Part shown: positions 27,023 through 34,834 of the stretch, in pieces | How positions within the stretch are numbered: the stretch's first letter is position 1 | How the letters are laid out: each line of letters opens with the position of its first letter | From: Cryomorpha sp963836915 | Lineage (GTDB): Bacteria; Bacteroidota; Bacteroidia; Flavobacteriales_D; Cryomorphaceae | DNA length: 64,000 nt | NCBI GenBank assembly: GCA_963836915.1 | Contig: CAWILH010000002.1 | Coordinates: forward strand, 496,001 to 560,000 | Direction of reading: 5' to 3' | Notes under the pieces: generated by a model | The model's database searches: none | What the model saw: the letters and a program-made list of their open reading frames with translations, nothing else | What the model was told of the DNA's origin: nothing | Translations under genes and position numbers: made by a program

Positions 27023-27396
27023 GTTTGAAAGCTTGGTGTGTGGCAGCGCTTCTGGTAGCACTGGGAGGCTGCTCCGAGCCAGCCGATGATCGATGGCCGG
27101 TAGACTTTCAGCGGGTGGTTGAGCTCAATTGTCAGGCGCGGCATCTTAAAGACCAGCGCTTCGCACTAGCAGATTCCATTCGTTTTCATGAGCAGGATTC
27201 CGGAAGCGGGAATTTATCATATTTTTCCGAAAGGAAAGCCCAGCTCTCCAACCTGAGTACCGCGATTGCCGATTCTATTGATGCCCGTATGGCGCTGAGT
27301 ATGAAAATGCTCAAGCCTGCTCAGAAAGCGTTGTTCTCAGATAGCTTGGAGCGGAGCCTGAAGAAATGCCATAGCGGTGCGATGGGTCGAGATTGA
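27019..27396 (+). CDS. Small hypothetical lipoprotein
   Basis: 125 residues with the lipobox LVALGGCSE. The mature part is helical and polar, rich in Leu, Arg, Ser and Asp, with CQARHLKDQRFALADSIR and KMLKPAQKALFSDSLE. No domain was recognised. It overlaps the haloperoxidase-like gene by 4 bases, which suggests a functional pair of lipid-anchored proteins. Function unknown. Confidence 0.75.
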   Translation: MSLKAWCVAALLVALGGCSEPADDRWPVDFQRVVELNCQARHLKDQRFALADSIRFHEQDSGSGNLSYFSERKAQLSNLSTAIADSIDARMALSMKMLKPAQKALFSDSLERSLKKCHSGAMGRD

Positions 27397-27423
27397 GATT
27401 TTCCTTAGGCAGCAATAAGTTCT

Positions 27424-27431
27424 TAATTTTG
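27424..27431 (+). promoter_or_regulatory. -7 box for the rhomboid gene
   Basis: TAATTTTG matches TAnnTTTG exactly and ends 23 bases before the ATG at 27454. The -33 region is poor. Confidence 0.4.
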
Positions 27432-27453
27432 CGGCTTTATTAGCTTAGAGCAA

Positions 27454-28128
27454 ATGGAGTTTCTTACCCTTACCAACCTTATCGTAGCTGTAAACGTGGT
27501 TCTATCGCTACTTGCATTCGGCAATCAGGAGCTCATGGGGCGACTGCTGTTCAATCCGTACCAAGTGGTGCACAGAAAGCAATATGGGCGCGTGATCGGT
27601 CATGCCTTCATCCACGCTAATTACATACACCTTTTTTTCAATATGTATGTGCTTTATAGTTTTGGCAATCTCATAGAGCGCATTTTTACAGTACCTGGGT
27701 TTTTTGCGCAGCTCTTTCCAGATTTGGAATTTTGGGGTACCTCACGCGGTTATCTTTACTATGTAATTCTCTATTTCGGAGGTATTTTGGCCGCAAGCCT
27801 GCCTTCCATCCAGAAGCATGCTGATAATCCATCTTATAATTCTTTGGGCGCTTCCGGGGCGGTGTCGGCGGTGGTAATGGCTTTTATCGTTTTGATGCCT
27901 ACGACCAATTTGCGCTTGATTTTTATTCAGATAGATATACCGGCCTTTATAATGGGAGCGGCCTATCTCGGCTATGAGTACTACATGAGTAAGCGCGACC
28001 AAACCGGCATTGCCCACGATGCGCATTTCTGGGGAGCTATCTTTGGTCTCGTCCTGTTGCTCCTGCTCAATTATCGATTTGGGATCCATTTTTTACAGCA
28101 GATCTCAACCTTTCTGGGAATAGGATAA
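27454..28128 (+). CDS. Rhomboid family intramembrane serine protease
   Basis: 224 residues with about six transmembrane helices. The catalytic motif GASGAVSAV places the nucleophile at Ser134, and AHDAHFWGAIFG supplies His191. HANYIHLFFNMYVLYSFG is the conserved His/Asn-containing helix before the active site. The family cleaves transmembrane segments within the membrane. A long loop between helices (residues about 82-100) includes LFPDLEFWGTSRG. The substrate is unknown. Confidence 0.93.
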   Translation: MEFLTLTNLIVAVNVVLSLLAFGNQELMGRLLFNPYQVVHRKQYGRVIGHAFIHANYIHLFFNMYVLYSFGNLIERIFTVPGFFAQLFPDLEFWGTSRGYLYYVILYFGGILAASLPSIQKHADNPSYNSLGASGAVSAVVMAFIVLMPTTNLRLIFIQIDIPAFIMGAAYLGYEYYMSKRDQTGIAHDAHFWGAIFGLVLLLLLNYRFGIHFLQQISTFLGIG

Positions 28129-28142
28129 ACGTATTTTCCATT

Positions 28143-28150
28143 TACCTTTG
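28143..28150 (+). promoter_or_regulatory. -7 box almost abutting the class IV aminotransferase start
   Basis: TACCTTTG is a perfect -7 match that ends only 8 bases before the ATG at 28159. Transcription from it would start at or a base or two before the start codon. Confidence 0.5.
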
Positions 28151-28158
28151 CATTTCTT

Positions 28159-29028
28159 ATGCGCGAAACGTATTCAGATCAAGGCTGGTTTATTTTTAAT
28201 GGAATTGTCTCTCAGGCACTTCCTAATGACTTTGCTATGAATAATCGGGGATTTCGGCTGGGCGACGGATTTTTTGAGACCATGCGCTATACTGGTGGCA
28301 AAGTCCATCTATGGAATGCCCATCTTGCTAGAGCTATGGCTTGTGCAAAAATAATGAAGCTCCAAATACCCCCTGAAATTAACTCTGGAAAGATACTCAA
28401 CTTGATCGATGACGTAATGCAAAAGAACAGGTTGGCTTATGACGGGCGTGTGCGGATCACCTTTTTTCGAGAGGGTAAAGGCACCTATTTTCCCGGTTCA
28501 AATGAAGCCGGATATATCGCAGAGATAGAGACCCTTAACCATTTTGGATTCCGAGTGAGCGAACAGGGTATTCGCGTAGGCATATATCCCGATATGAAAA
28601 AGGCAAAAGGTCCGCTGGCTGCCTTTAAAATAATGGGAAACCATGTGTATATAGGAGCTGCGATATGGGCACAGTCAGAAAATTTTGATGATGTGCTTAT
28701 CTTGAACGAACAGCACGAAATCATTGAAGCGGTCTCCAGCAATATCTTCATCGTAAAGGCTGGTGCTATCTATACGCCACCGGTAAGTTCGGGCTGCGTG
28801 GGCGGTGTGATGCGAATGGCAGTGATCAATGCAGCCTTAAAAAGTGGGGTAGACGTGTACGAGGCGGCGCTCAAGGCAGACGATATCGTGACAGCTGAAG
28901 AAGTATTCCTTACCAATGCCGTGAGTGGTATAAAGTGGGTCTCAAGTTTTCAAACCAAGCGTTACTTTCACAAGCTCAGCGATAGATTGATAGGGATGCT
29001 CAACCAGAAAATACCTGCCTTTTCTTAG
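28159..29028 (+). CDS. Class IV PLP-dependent aminotransferase / aminodeoxychorismate lyase-like
   Basis: 289 residues. RGFRLGDGFFETMRYTGGKVHLWNAHLARA is the class IV N-terminal signature (quoted in part: RLGDGFFETMR). The PLP lysine is expected at Lys157 in LAAFKIMGN, followed by EAVSSNIFIVK and TPPVSSGCVGGVMR. The family includes PabC (4-amino-4-deoxychorismate lyase, folate synthesis) and D-amino-acid or branched-chain transaminases. The short length favours a PabC-like role but does not prove it. The stop overlaps the convergent yqgE gene. Confidence 0.85.
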   Translation: MRETYSDQGWFIFNGIVSQALPNDFAMNNRGFRLGDGFFETMRYTGGKVHLWNAHLARAMACAKIMKLQIPPEINSGKILNLIDDVMQKNRLAYDGRVRITFFREGKGTYFPGSNEAGYIAEIETLNHFGFRVSEQGIRVGIYPDMKKAKGPLAAFKIMGNHVYIGAAIWAQSENFDDVLILNEQHEIIEAVSSNIFIVKAGAIYTPPVSSGCVGGVMRMAVINAALKSGVDVYEAALKADDIVTAEEVFLTNAVSGIKWVSSFQTKRYFHKLSDRLIGMLNQKIPAFS

Positions 29029-29597
29029 TTCATTGATGGGTCGGCAGGATAATTGGCCAACCCCGAAAACTCTCCGCCCATGTCCCGCAAGGCCTGTGAC
29101 CAGATATCTTCGCTATGCGTATTTTCAAGGTTTAGGTTTTTCGTATTGGACACGTACCAAGAGCGGGTTTCAATCTCGCTTTCCAATTGACCAGAGCCCC
29201 AACCGCTATAACCGATAAAGAAGCGTACTGATTCGGATTTGGCCTTGTCAGCATCCATTATGGTCTTGAGTGCTGCAAAATCGCCGCCCATATATATTCC
29301 GTCCACTACATGAATGCTTCCTTCTACTTTAGATCCGTAAGTATGGAGGTAATAGACGTTTCCATTCTCAACCGGGCCACCCCAGCCTAGCTGTGAATTA
29401 AGTCCCGGAATTTTCAGTTTCTCGGCTTCTGTTTTGATGGTTCCGTATTTATTTAAAATGAATCCAAACGACCCCTCTTCATCATGGTCTATCAGGAGTA
29501 TCACGGTGCGGCCAAAAGAAGAATCTTGCATGAATGGCGCAGCAATCAGCAATCTGCCAGGAGCAGGGTTTAGAATATTTTCGGGTTCCAGATTCAA
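29025..29597 (-). CDS. YqgE/AlgH family protein (UPF0301)
   Basis: 190 residues. Family marks are APGRLLIAAPFMQDSSFGRTVILLIDHDEEGSFGFILNK (in part: MQDSSFGRTVILL), then WGGPVENGNVYYLHT and FIGYSGWGSGQLESEI, then SWYV. Its biochemical role is not settled. It follows miaE by 15 bases on the same strand and is convergent with the aminotransferase. Confidence 0.95.
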   Translation of the reverse strand: MNLEPENILNPAPGRLLIAAPFMQDSSFGRTVILLIDHDEEGSFGFILNKYGTIKTEAEKLKIPGLNSQLGWGGPVENGNVYYLHTYGSKVEGSIHVVDGIYMGGDFAALKTIMDADKAKSESVRFFIGYSGWGSGQLESEIETRSWYVSNTKNLNLENTHSEDIWSQALRDMGGEFSGLANYPADPSMN

Positions 29598-29612
29598 ACT
29601 CTCCTATTGTTT

Positions 29613-30197
29613 TTAATGTAGCGCCGGCCTCCAGGCCAATGTTTCACAGATTTTGCCTTCAGCTTCATTGAGCTCGGCCAGTCTTTTAAAAACGTCTGAT
29701 TCCGGCCAATATTTCAATGCGAAGGTCACAAAAATATTACCGTGTTTGGCTTCAGACGTCCAAAGTTCCTTGTAGAAACGCTTGGTCTCTGGGTCGGTCA
29801 ATGCATGGGCTATAAGCCGAAAACGCTCGGCACCGCGGCATTCTATGATCGAAGCAAGCAGCATTCTGTCCATCAACCTTTCATCTACCGATGAGCGACA
29901 GAGTGCAATGAGATCGTCAATATACTGATCTTTGGGCATCCTTGCAGGCAGCTGTACGTTCCGCGACTCCATCAATTGATAGACCCTTTGAAAATGTTCG
30001 AGCTCTTCAAGAGCGGTCTCGATCAGCTCGGGTATGATTTCTACTTTATCTGGACATTTTGCAATAAAACTCATGGCCATAGCCGAAGCTTTACGCTCGC
30101 AGTCAGCGTGGTCTTGCAAGAACAGGTCAAATTGCGCTACCGCCTGCTCTGCCCAGCCATCGGGAGTTTGGTATGAAAGGTCAACAGAGAATTTCAT
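29613..30197 (-). CDS. miaE: tRNA-(ms2io6A37)-hydroxylase
   Basis: 194 residues from the ATG at 30197. The TTG at 30257 would start in the promoter area. MiaE is a ferritin-like di-iron monooxygenase that hydroxylates ms2i6A at position 37 of tRNA. The metal ligands are seen in EELEHFQRVYQLM, IIECRGAERFRLIAHAL and LWTSEAKHGNIFVTFA. The length and the terminal ETLAWRPALH agree with the family. It is upstream of yqgE in a likely two-gene unit and divergent from pdxH. A partial -7 box (CATATTTG, 30252-30245) lies upstream. Confidence 0.92.
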   Translation of the reverse strand: MKFSVDLSYQTPDGWAEQAVAQFDLFLQDHADCERKASAMAMSFIAKCPDKVEIIPELIETALEELEHFQRVYQLMESRNVQLPARMPKDQYIDDLIALCRSSVDERLMDRMLLASIIECRGAERFRLIAHALTDPETKRFYKELWTSEAKHGNIFVTFALKYWPESDVFKRLAELNEAEGKICETLAWRPALH

Positions 30198-30270
30198 GGC
30201 AGGGCAACTGGGTTTTGTATGAAGGTTGAAAAAAGAAGCATGGGCAAATATGCACAAATTCTCGAATGCT

Positions 30271-30278
30271 TACTTTTG
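30271..30278 (+). promoter_or_regulatory. -7 box for pdxH
   Basis: TACTTTTG, a perfect TAnnTTTG match, ends 20 bases before the proposed pdxH TTG start at 30299. Confidence 0.45.
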
Positions 30279-30298
30279 GAAACCCATAAAACAGGAAT

Positions 30299-30955
30299 TT
30301 GAAAAAAGAAATAAGGGAGTATGTGAAGGGAGATCGCCATCAGTTCGATAGTGAACCGATGAACGAATCAGATATGGACACAAATCCTTGGGATCAATTT
30401 GAAGCCTGGTTCGAGCAGGTCTTAAATGCCAAGATTGCCGATCCTTATGCGATGACGCTATGTACCGCCGATAAATCGGGGATGCCAACGGCCAGAGTCG
30501 TTTATATGCGAGATGTGAGTGATGCAGGCATCGTGTTTTACACCAATTATCAGAGTGAGAAAGGGCGTCAATTGACTGAAAATCCGCAGGCTTGCATCAA
30601 TTTCTTTTGGCAGGAGCTTACACGCCAAGTGCGCATGGTAGGAGATGTAGACAAGGTAGGCGCCGATGTTTCTGATGCCTATTTTGCCCAAAGGCCACGC
30701 GCAAGTCAACTCGGAGCTTGGGCGAGCGATCAGAGTTCGGCGATTCACAGTCGAGACACGCTTCAGAACAGGGTCGAGGCATATACAGAGAAGTTCAAAA
30801 ACAGCGAAGTACCAAGACCACCCCATTGGGGCGGGTATATTTTGAAGCCCAGTCGAATGGAGTTTTGGCAAGGGCAAGATAGCCGCTTACATGATAGGCT
30901 GAGCTATCGGAAGGCAGACGATGGCCGGTGGACGCTAAACCGATTGGCGCCTTAA
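30299..30955 (+). CDS. pdxH: Pyridoxamine 5'-phosphate oxidase
   Basis: 218 residues. It oxidises pyridoxamine or pyridoxine phosphate to PLP with FMN. FMN and substrate segments are visible: RVVYMRDVSDAGIVFYTNYQSEKG, QVRMVGDV, YFAQRPRASQLGAWASDQSS, PPHWGGYILKPSRMEFWQGQ and the C-terminal LHDRLSY with WTLNRLAP. The N-terminal IREYVKGD is conserved in the family and lies before the first ATG (30359), so the TTG at 30299 is chosen. The next gene begins directly after the stop. Confidence 0.96.
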   Translation: MKKEIREYVKGDRHQFDSEPMNESDMDTNPWDQFEAWFEQVLNAKIADPYAMTLCTADKSGMPTARVVYMRDVSDAGIVFYTNYQSEKGRQLTENPQACINFFWQELTRQVRMVGDVDKVGADVSDAYFAQRPRASQLGAWASDQSSAIHSRDTLQNRVEAYTEKFKNSEVPRPPHWGGYILKPSRMEFWQGQDSRLHDRLSYRKADDGRWTLNRLAP

Positions 30956-32242
30956 ATGGCTTCCTACCTTCGGAAATATGGACTCAGGCCACAGCTCATT
31001 GATGCATGGCCCGAACAAGATTTGGGAATCGTGGTGGTTATACCTGCCAGCAATGAACCCGATATTCACGCCACGCTAAGTTCGCTCTATAGCTGTGGCC
31101 TACCTGAATGCTCCGTCGAGGTTATCGTAATCGTAAATGCAAGCGAAAATGCCGCTCCAAGTGTGCACCAATGCAATGAACGCATCTATGCGGATTGCAT
31201 TAATTGGCAATCGCAGAATAGGGAGAGTGCCCTTCGCGTATATGCTTATCTGGAGAATGATATGCCGAGTAAGCACGCCGGCGTCGGCTTAGCGCGAAAA
31301 ATAGGAATGGATGAAGCGGTGCGCAGGTTAGAAATGGTTGGCAATCCAAACGGCGTAATTGCTTGCATGGATGCCGATACCACGTGCGCACCAAACTACC
31401 TGAGCGAGATTTACGCTCATTTTAGGCTCCACCCAAAAACTCCAGGATGCAGCATCCAATTCAAGCATCCCTTATTTGGCACGGAGTATAGCCCGCATAC
31501 GTATCTTGGTGCGGCCTATTACGAGCTTCATTTGCGCTATTATAATCAGGCCATGCGCGCGACGGGTTACCCACATGCCTTTCATACCGTGGGCTCATCG
31601 ATGGCGGTAAGGGTAGACGCTTATGTAAAACAGGGGGGGATGAACAAACGAAAGGCTGGCGAGGATTTTTACTTTTTGCATAAGGTGATGCTACTGGGAA
31701 ATTTTACCGAGCTTCATACCACTACCGTTTTTCCTTCTCCACGTGGCTCCGAGCGGGTACCTTTTGGCACCGGAAAAGCGATTAACGAATATTTGCGCGA
31801 GCCAACTAAGGGTTTTTACACCTATAACCTTCGCGCTTTTGAATACCTACATACCTTTTTCAAGCATATACCGGAGTTTTATCTCTCCACGCCACCTTTG
31901 GTAAGTTTGGGCAGTTCGTTGCCCTATGTAATGATCGACTTCTTGGATGCTTACTTTTTTGATGAGCGAATGGAAGAGATAAGAGCAAATAGTAGCAGTA
32001 TGGCAAGTTTTGAAAAGCGTTTTTTTGTATGGTTCAACGCCTTCATGATTTTGAAATTCGTCCATTTCGTACGGGATAACGCACACCCAAATGTGCGTGT
32101 AGAGCGGGCTTCGCTCGAGTTTTTACGCCAGTCAAACTATGAAGGGCTGCAAGAAATTAAATCTACCAATGACCTGCTCGAAGTGTTTCGGAGCTTAGAT
32201 CGAACACCTGTCCCTGCCCAGATTCAATTTCTGAAAGATTAA
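30956..32242 (+). CDS. Family 2-like glycosyltransferase
   Basis: 428 residues. The GT-A Rossmann start IVVVIPASNEPDIHATLSSLY and the DxD-type metal site GVIACMDADTTCAPNYL are present. The acceptor region has GSSMAVRVDAYVKQGGMNKRKAGEDFYFLHK, with the ED general-base pattern of GT2 enzymes. No transmembrane helices are seen. It abuts pdxH (0-base gap), so it is probably cotranscribed. Sugar donor and acceptor are unknown. It is convergent with the THX gene. Confidence 0.85.
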   Translation: MASYLRKYGLRPQLIDAWPEQDLGIVVVIPASNEPDIHATLSSLYSCGLPECSVEVIVIVNASENAAPSVHQCNERIYADCINWQSQNRESALRVYAYLENDMPSKHAGVGLARKIGMDEAVRRLEMVGNPNGVIACMDADTTCAPNYLSEIYAHFRLHPKTPGCSIQFKHPLFGTEYSPHTYLGAAYYELHLRYYNQAMRATGYPHAFHTVGSSMAVRVDAYVKQGGMNKRKAGEDFYFLHKVMLLGNFTELHTTTVFPSPRGSERVPFGTGKAINEYLREPTKGFYTYNLRAFEYLHTFFKHIPEFYLSTPPLVSLGSSLPYVMIDFLDAYFFDERMEEIRANSSSMASFEKRFFVWFNAFMILKFVHFVRDNAHPNVRVERASLEFLRQSNYEGLQEIKSTNDLLEVFRSLDRTPVPAQIQFLKD

Positions 32243-32275
32243 ATTTGAAAATGCGCTTAGAAATCCCTTCTATGC

Positions 32276-32527
32276 TTATTTTTTATTTCCTGATTTTTTG
32301 GCTGTAGCTTTTGCCTTGGTCGTAGAAGTTTTCTTTTTGGCTGGCTTCTTCGCAGCTTTTTCTGCTTTTGGTGCTTCGGCTTTGCTGGCTTCTAAGGCAG
32401 TATCGGTCGTATTGGGCTGCGCCTGCTGGGGCACAAAGTTGCTCTGGTTTCTTTTAGAGGGTCGCGTCTTGCCAAACGATCCCATTGCTATTTTTCCTTT
32501 TCGTGATTTGCGATCTCCTTTACCCAT
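32276..32527 (-). CDS. 30S ribosomal protein THX with a lysine/alanine-rich tail
   Basis: 83 residues from the ATG at 32527; an upstream in-frame start at 32566 lies before the promoter box. The N-terminal 26 residues, MGKGDRKSRKGKIAMGSFG then KTRPSK, are the THX family (small basic protein of the 30S head). After a polar linker, the last 35 residues are a Lys/Ala/Thr tail (AEKAAKKPAKKKTSTTK) that resembles histone H1-like tails. THX in Thermus is only about 26 residues, so the tail is an addition. The short domain leaves some doubt about its role in the ribosome here. Confidence 0.8.
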   Translation of the reverse strand: MGKGDRKSRKGKIAMGSFGKTRPSKRNQSNFVPQQAQPNTTDTALEASKAEAPKAEKAAKKPAKKKTSTTKAKATAKKSGNKK

Positions 32528-32554
32528 AATATATTTTATTCTTTGTGAGAAATT

Positions 32555-32562
32555 CAAAGGTA
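32555..32562 (-). promoter_or_regulatory. -7 box for the THX gene
   Basis: The minus strand reads TACCTTTG, a perfect match, 28 bases before the ATG at 32527 and just after the stop of the trmH-like gene. It supports 32527 as the start. Confidence 0.5.
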
Positions 32563-32578
32563 CCAATTCATTGGAGAA

Positions 32579-33238
32579 TTAGCCGCCGAAGAAATGCTTT
32601 TCATAATCTTTAAAATGGTGTAGCGCCTTCTTGCACCAATACAGCAGTACTTCTTCGCGCTCTGCATCTGTGAGTTGCCAGTCGGGAATTTCATTTTCGA
32701 GCCTTTGTCTAAAGCTGTGGAGACAAATGGCTGCAGCCACTGAAACATTAAAACTATCTGTAAAGCCAAACATTGGGATCTTGACCTTATAGTGGGCCAT
32801 CTCCATAGCAAGGGGAGATACCCCTTTCTTTTCTGTGCCAAATATGAAGGCCACGGGCTCCCGCAGTGGAAGCTCTGAAATGCCGAGATCCGTATATGGT
32901 GTGGTAGCCACAAGTTTATAACCTTTATTGATCAAGTCGGTAAGGCAATGCGAAGTATTGTTAGGGAGCTCGTTATATCTGTTCAGGCTAAGCCATTTTG
33001 AACTGCCGCGTTCCACTTCGGGGCGCATCTCCCATTTGTTGCGGTTTTCAATAATGTGTACATCCTGTATTCCGAAGCAATCACAACTGCGCATTACGGC
33101 ACCTGCATTATGGGGCTGGTAAAAATCTTCGAGCACTACGGTAGCCTTGCGCGTGCGGTATTTTACAAGGCCTTCGAAGATGGCTTTCTTGTTTTCGCTT
33201 ACGTTGCTAAGCAAATAATCAAGGAAAGGAGAGTTCAT
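32579..33238 (-). CDS. SpoU/TrmH family RNA 2'-O-methyltransferase
   Basis: 219 residues from the ATG at 33238; a TTG at 33250 sits in the T tract of the HU terminator. SPOUT knot motifs are clear: YQPHNAGAVMRSCDCFGI (motif 1), FIFGTEKKGVSPLAMEMA (motif 2) and IPMFGFTDSFNVSVAAAICL (motif 3). The layout and length match TrmH, which methylates G18 of tRNA, rather than the longer RlmB class. The ATG is only about 10 bases beyond the HU terminator, so it is either read through from HU or has a very close promoter. Confidence 0.9.
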   Translation of the reverse strand: MNSPFLDYLLSNVSENKKAIFEGLVKYRTRKATVVLEDFYQPHNAGAVMRSCDCFGIQDVHIIENRNKWEMRPEVERGSSKWLSLNRYNELPNNTSHCLTDLINKGYKLVATTPYTDLGISELPLREPVAFIFGTEKKGVSPLAMEMAHYKVKIPMFGFTDSFNVSVAAAICLHSFRQRLENEIPDWQLTDAEREEVLLYWCKKALHHFKDYEKHFFGG

Positions 33239-33248
33239 ATAAATGGGC

Positions 33249-33281
33249 AAAAAAAAAGTCTCTCCATATAGGGAGAGACTT
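33249..33281 (-). terminator. Rho-independent terminator of the HU gene
   Basis: AAGTCTCTCC (33256-33265) pairs perfectly with GGAGAGACTT (33272-33281) around a 6-base loop. On the minus strand it is followed by a T tract (complement of the A run 33249-33257). It lies 20 bases past the HU stop. This is the strongest intrinsic terminator in the window. Confidence 0.88.
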
Positions 33282-33300
33282 CAAGCGCTTAAAGCGTTGC

Positions 33301-33573
33301 TTATTTTACTTTATCCTGTAAATCAGCTCCTGCTTTAAATTTTACTACCTTCTTGGCTTTGATGTTAATCTCCTTACCAGTCTGTGGGTTGCGGCCTTTA
33401 CGTGCAGCGCGCTCGCTCACAGAAAAAGATCCAAATCCTACCAATGCAACTCTGTCATCTTTCTTGAGAGCTTTGGTTGTAGTGTTAATAAATGCATCTA
33501 GAGCCTTTTTAGCATCAGCTTTAGATAATCCTGCTTCAGAAGCCATTGCTTCTACCAATTCTGCTTTGTTCAT
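33301..33573 (-). CDS. HU family DNA-binding protein
   Basis: 90 residues, full length. MNKAELVEAMASEAGLSKADAKKALDAF is the helical dimerisation part (in part: SKADAKKALDAF). VALVGFGSFSVSERAARKGRNPQTG is the conserved beta-arm entry with the Arg-Asn-Pro tip. It bends and compacts DNA as a dimer. It has its own consensus promoter (33619-33648) and its own terminator. Confidence 0.97.
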   Translation of the reverse strand: MNKAELVEAMASEAGLSKADAKKALDAFINTTTKALKKDDRVALVGFGSFSVSERAARKGRNPQTGKEINIKAKKVVKFKAGADLQDKVK

Positions 33574-33618
33574 TTTGAATGTAATTTTAGATTAAACAAA
33601 AAGATCGTTGAACAGGAG

Positions 33619-33648
33619 CAAATTTACACGAATAACCATGCGTACCAA
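33619..33648 (-). promoter_or_regulatory. Consensus promoter of the HU gene
   Basis: The minus strand has TTG (33648-33646), exactly 19 bases, then TAAATTTG (33626-33619), a perfect -7 box. The predicted leader to the ATG at 33573 is about 40 bases. Confidence 0.78.
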
Positions 33649-33766
33649 GTAATTGCGGGCGGTAGAGCACTGTTTGTTAATAAAAATGGGCTTTTGTTGA
33701 TAAGTACGGCGCTGAAAGCTAGTGTTTACGGGCTTTACAGCTCATTCGACCCTTTGATTTTATGTT

Positions 33767-33850
33767 TTAGGTATTTTCTTCAGCTATCGTATTGGCTTCG
33801 TTTTCTACCGCTTTCGCGAATAGATCACCTAAACTGGAGGGTCTTGACAT
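33767..33850 (-). CDS. Possible 27-residue ORF overlapping the fmt 3' end
   Basis: ATG at 33850, stop at 33767-33769. The product begins MSRPSSLGDLFAKAVENE and ends NTIAEENT. It overlaps the last 26 bases of fmt in another frame. The composition is protein-like (amphipathic helix LFAKAVENEANTIAEE) and unlike random translation of an AT-rich spacer. It may be a real small protein coupled to fmt or the remnant of a longer gene. Not recognised. Confidence 0.3.
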   Translation of the reverse strand: MSRPSSLGDLFAKAVENEANTIAEENT

Positions 33851-34751
33851 CTCTGAAACCGCGTAAAAAGTCCACGGTATTCATTCGCTTTTTGCCTGGT
33901 GCCTGTAGCACTGTGATGCTCAATACGCCTTTTCCGGTCTGCACGAGAAGTCTATCGGCGTCGATTTTGACATCGCCCGGAGACCCAAAGTTGGTACCGG
34001 CCGTAATTTCTGAAGCTAGAATCTTAAAATTCTCATCACCATCAGTAATTGTGTAGGCCGCAGGGTAGGGCGATAGTCCGCGTATAAAGTTGTGCAGTGC
34101 TTCTTGCCCCTTCGTCCAATCGATCTGCGTATTTTCCTTAAAGAGTTTCGGCGCACCCTGCAGCTTATCGCTCCATTGCTGGCTTCTTGGACTTGCCGTG
34201 CCATTTTTTATGGCGTGCAATGTGCGCTTCAAGAGTTCAGCGCCACGCGCCATCATTTTATCATGCAAGCTGCCGGCATCTTCATTTGGGGTAATCGGAA
34301 CTTCTGCGGTGTCGATGATTTTGCCGGTGTCGATCTCTTTCTCAATAAAAAATGTGGTAAGGCCTGTTGTTTTCTCGCCATTGATGATCGCCCAATTTAT
34401 AGGGGCGGCACCGCGGTATTGGGGCAGGAGTGAGGCATGCAGGTTTATCGTCCCTTTTGCCGGAAGGCTCCACACCCGTTCGGGGAGCATTCTAAAGGCT
34501 ACTACCACGTATAGATCGGCATCCAGTTCCTGTAGCTCCGCCAAAAAGTGCTCAGATTTAAGGTTGGTCGGTTGGAGTACAGGTATTTTCAAATCCATAG
34601 CCGCCTGCTTCACTGCCGAGTAGCGCAATTTTTTGCCCCTGCCGGCAGGACGGTCGGGAGCGGTCACTACCGCCACAACCTGATGGTTTTCATCTGTTTT
34701 GCGCAAAGCGGGAACGGCAAATTCTGGCGTGCCCATAAATACGATTTTCAT
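33825..34751 (-). CDS. fmt: Methionyl-tRNA formyltransferase
   Basis: 308 residues, normal length. It formylates initiator Met-tRNA with 10-formyl-THF. MKIVFMGTPEFAVPAL is the N-terminal signature. The catalytic region is INLHASLLPQYRGAAPINWAI and IEKEIDTGKII. The C-terminal OB-like domain is present (LSPYPAAYTI). It is on the same strand as the HU and trmH-like genes but separated from HU by a promoter. Confidence 0.97.
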   Translation of the reverse strand: MKIVFMGTPEFAVPALRKTDENHQVVAVVTAPDRPAGRGKKLRYSAVKQAAMDLKIPVLQPTNLKSEHFLAELQELDADLYVVVAFRMLPERVWSLPAKGTINLHASLLPQYRGAAPINWAIINGEKTTGLTTFFIEKEIDTGKIIDTAEVPITPNEDAGSLHDKMMARGAELLKRTLHAIKNGTASPRSQQWSDKLQGAPKLFKENTQIDWTKGQEALHNFIRGLSPYPAAYTITDGDENFKILASEITAGTNFGSPGDVKIDADRLLVQTGKGVLSITVLQAPGKKRMNTVDFLRGFRDVKTLQFR

Positions 34752-34834
34752 ATTATTCTCTTATTACGAATTAAGCTTATGGCCTTCTAAAATGAAATTG
34801 CGCAGCCATTTCAGAAACGTATGGTCGGCTCATC

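Noticed and set aside
33686..34056. Plus-strand ORF (120 residues) across the fmt 3' end
   Set aside because: It is antisense to fmt, with no recognisable domain; the small minus-strand ORF was judged more plausible.
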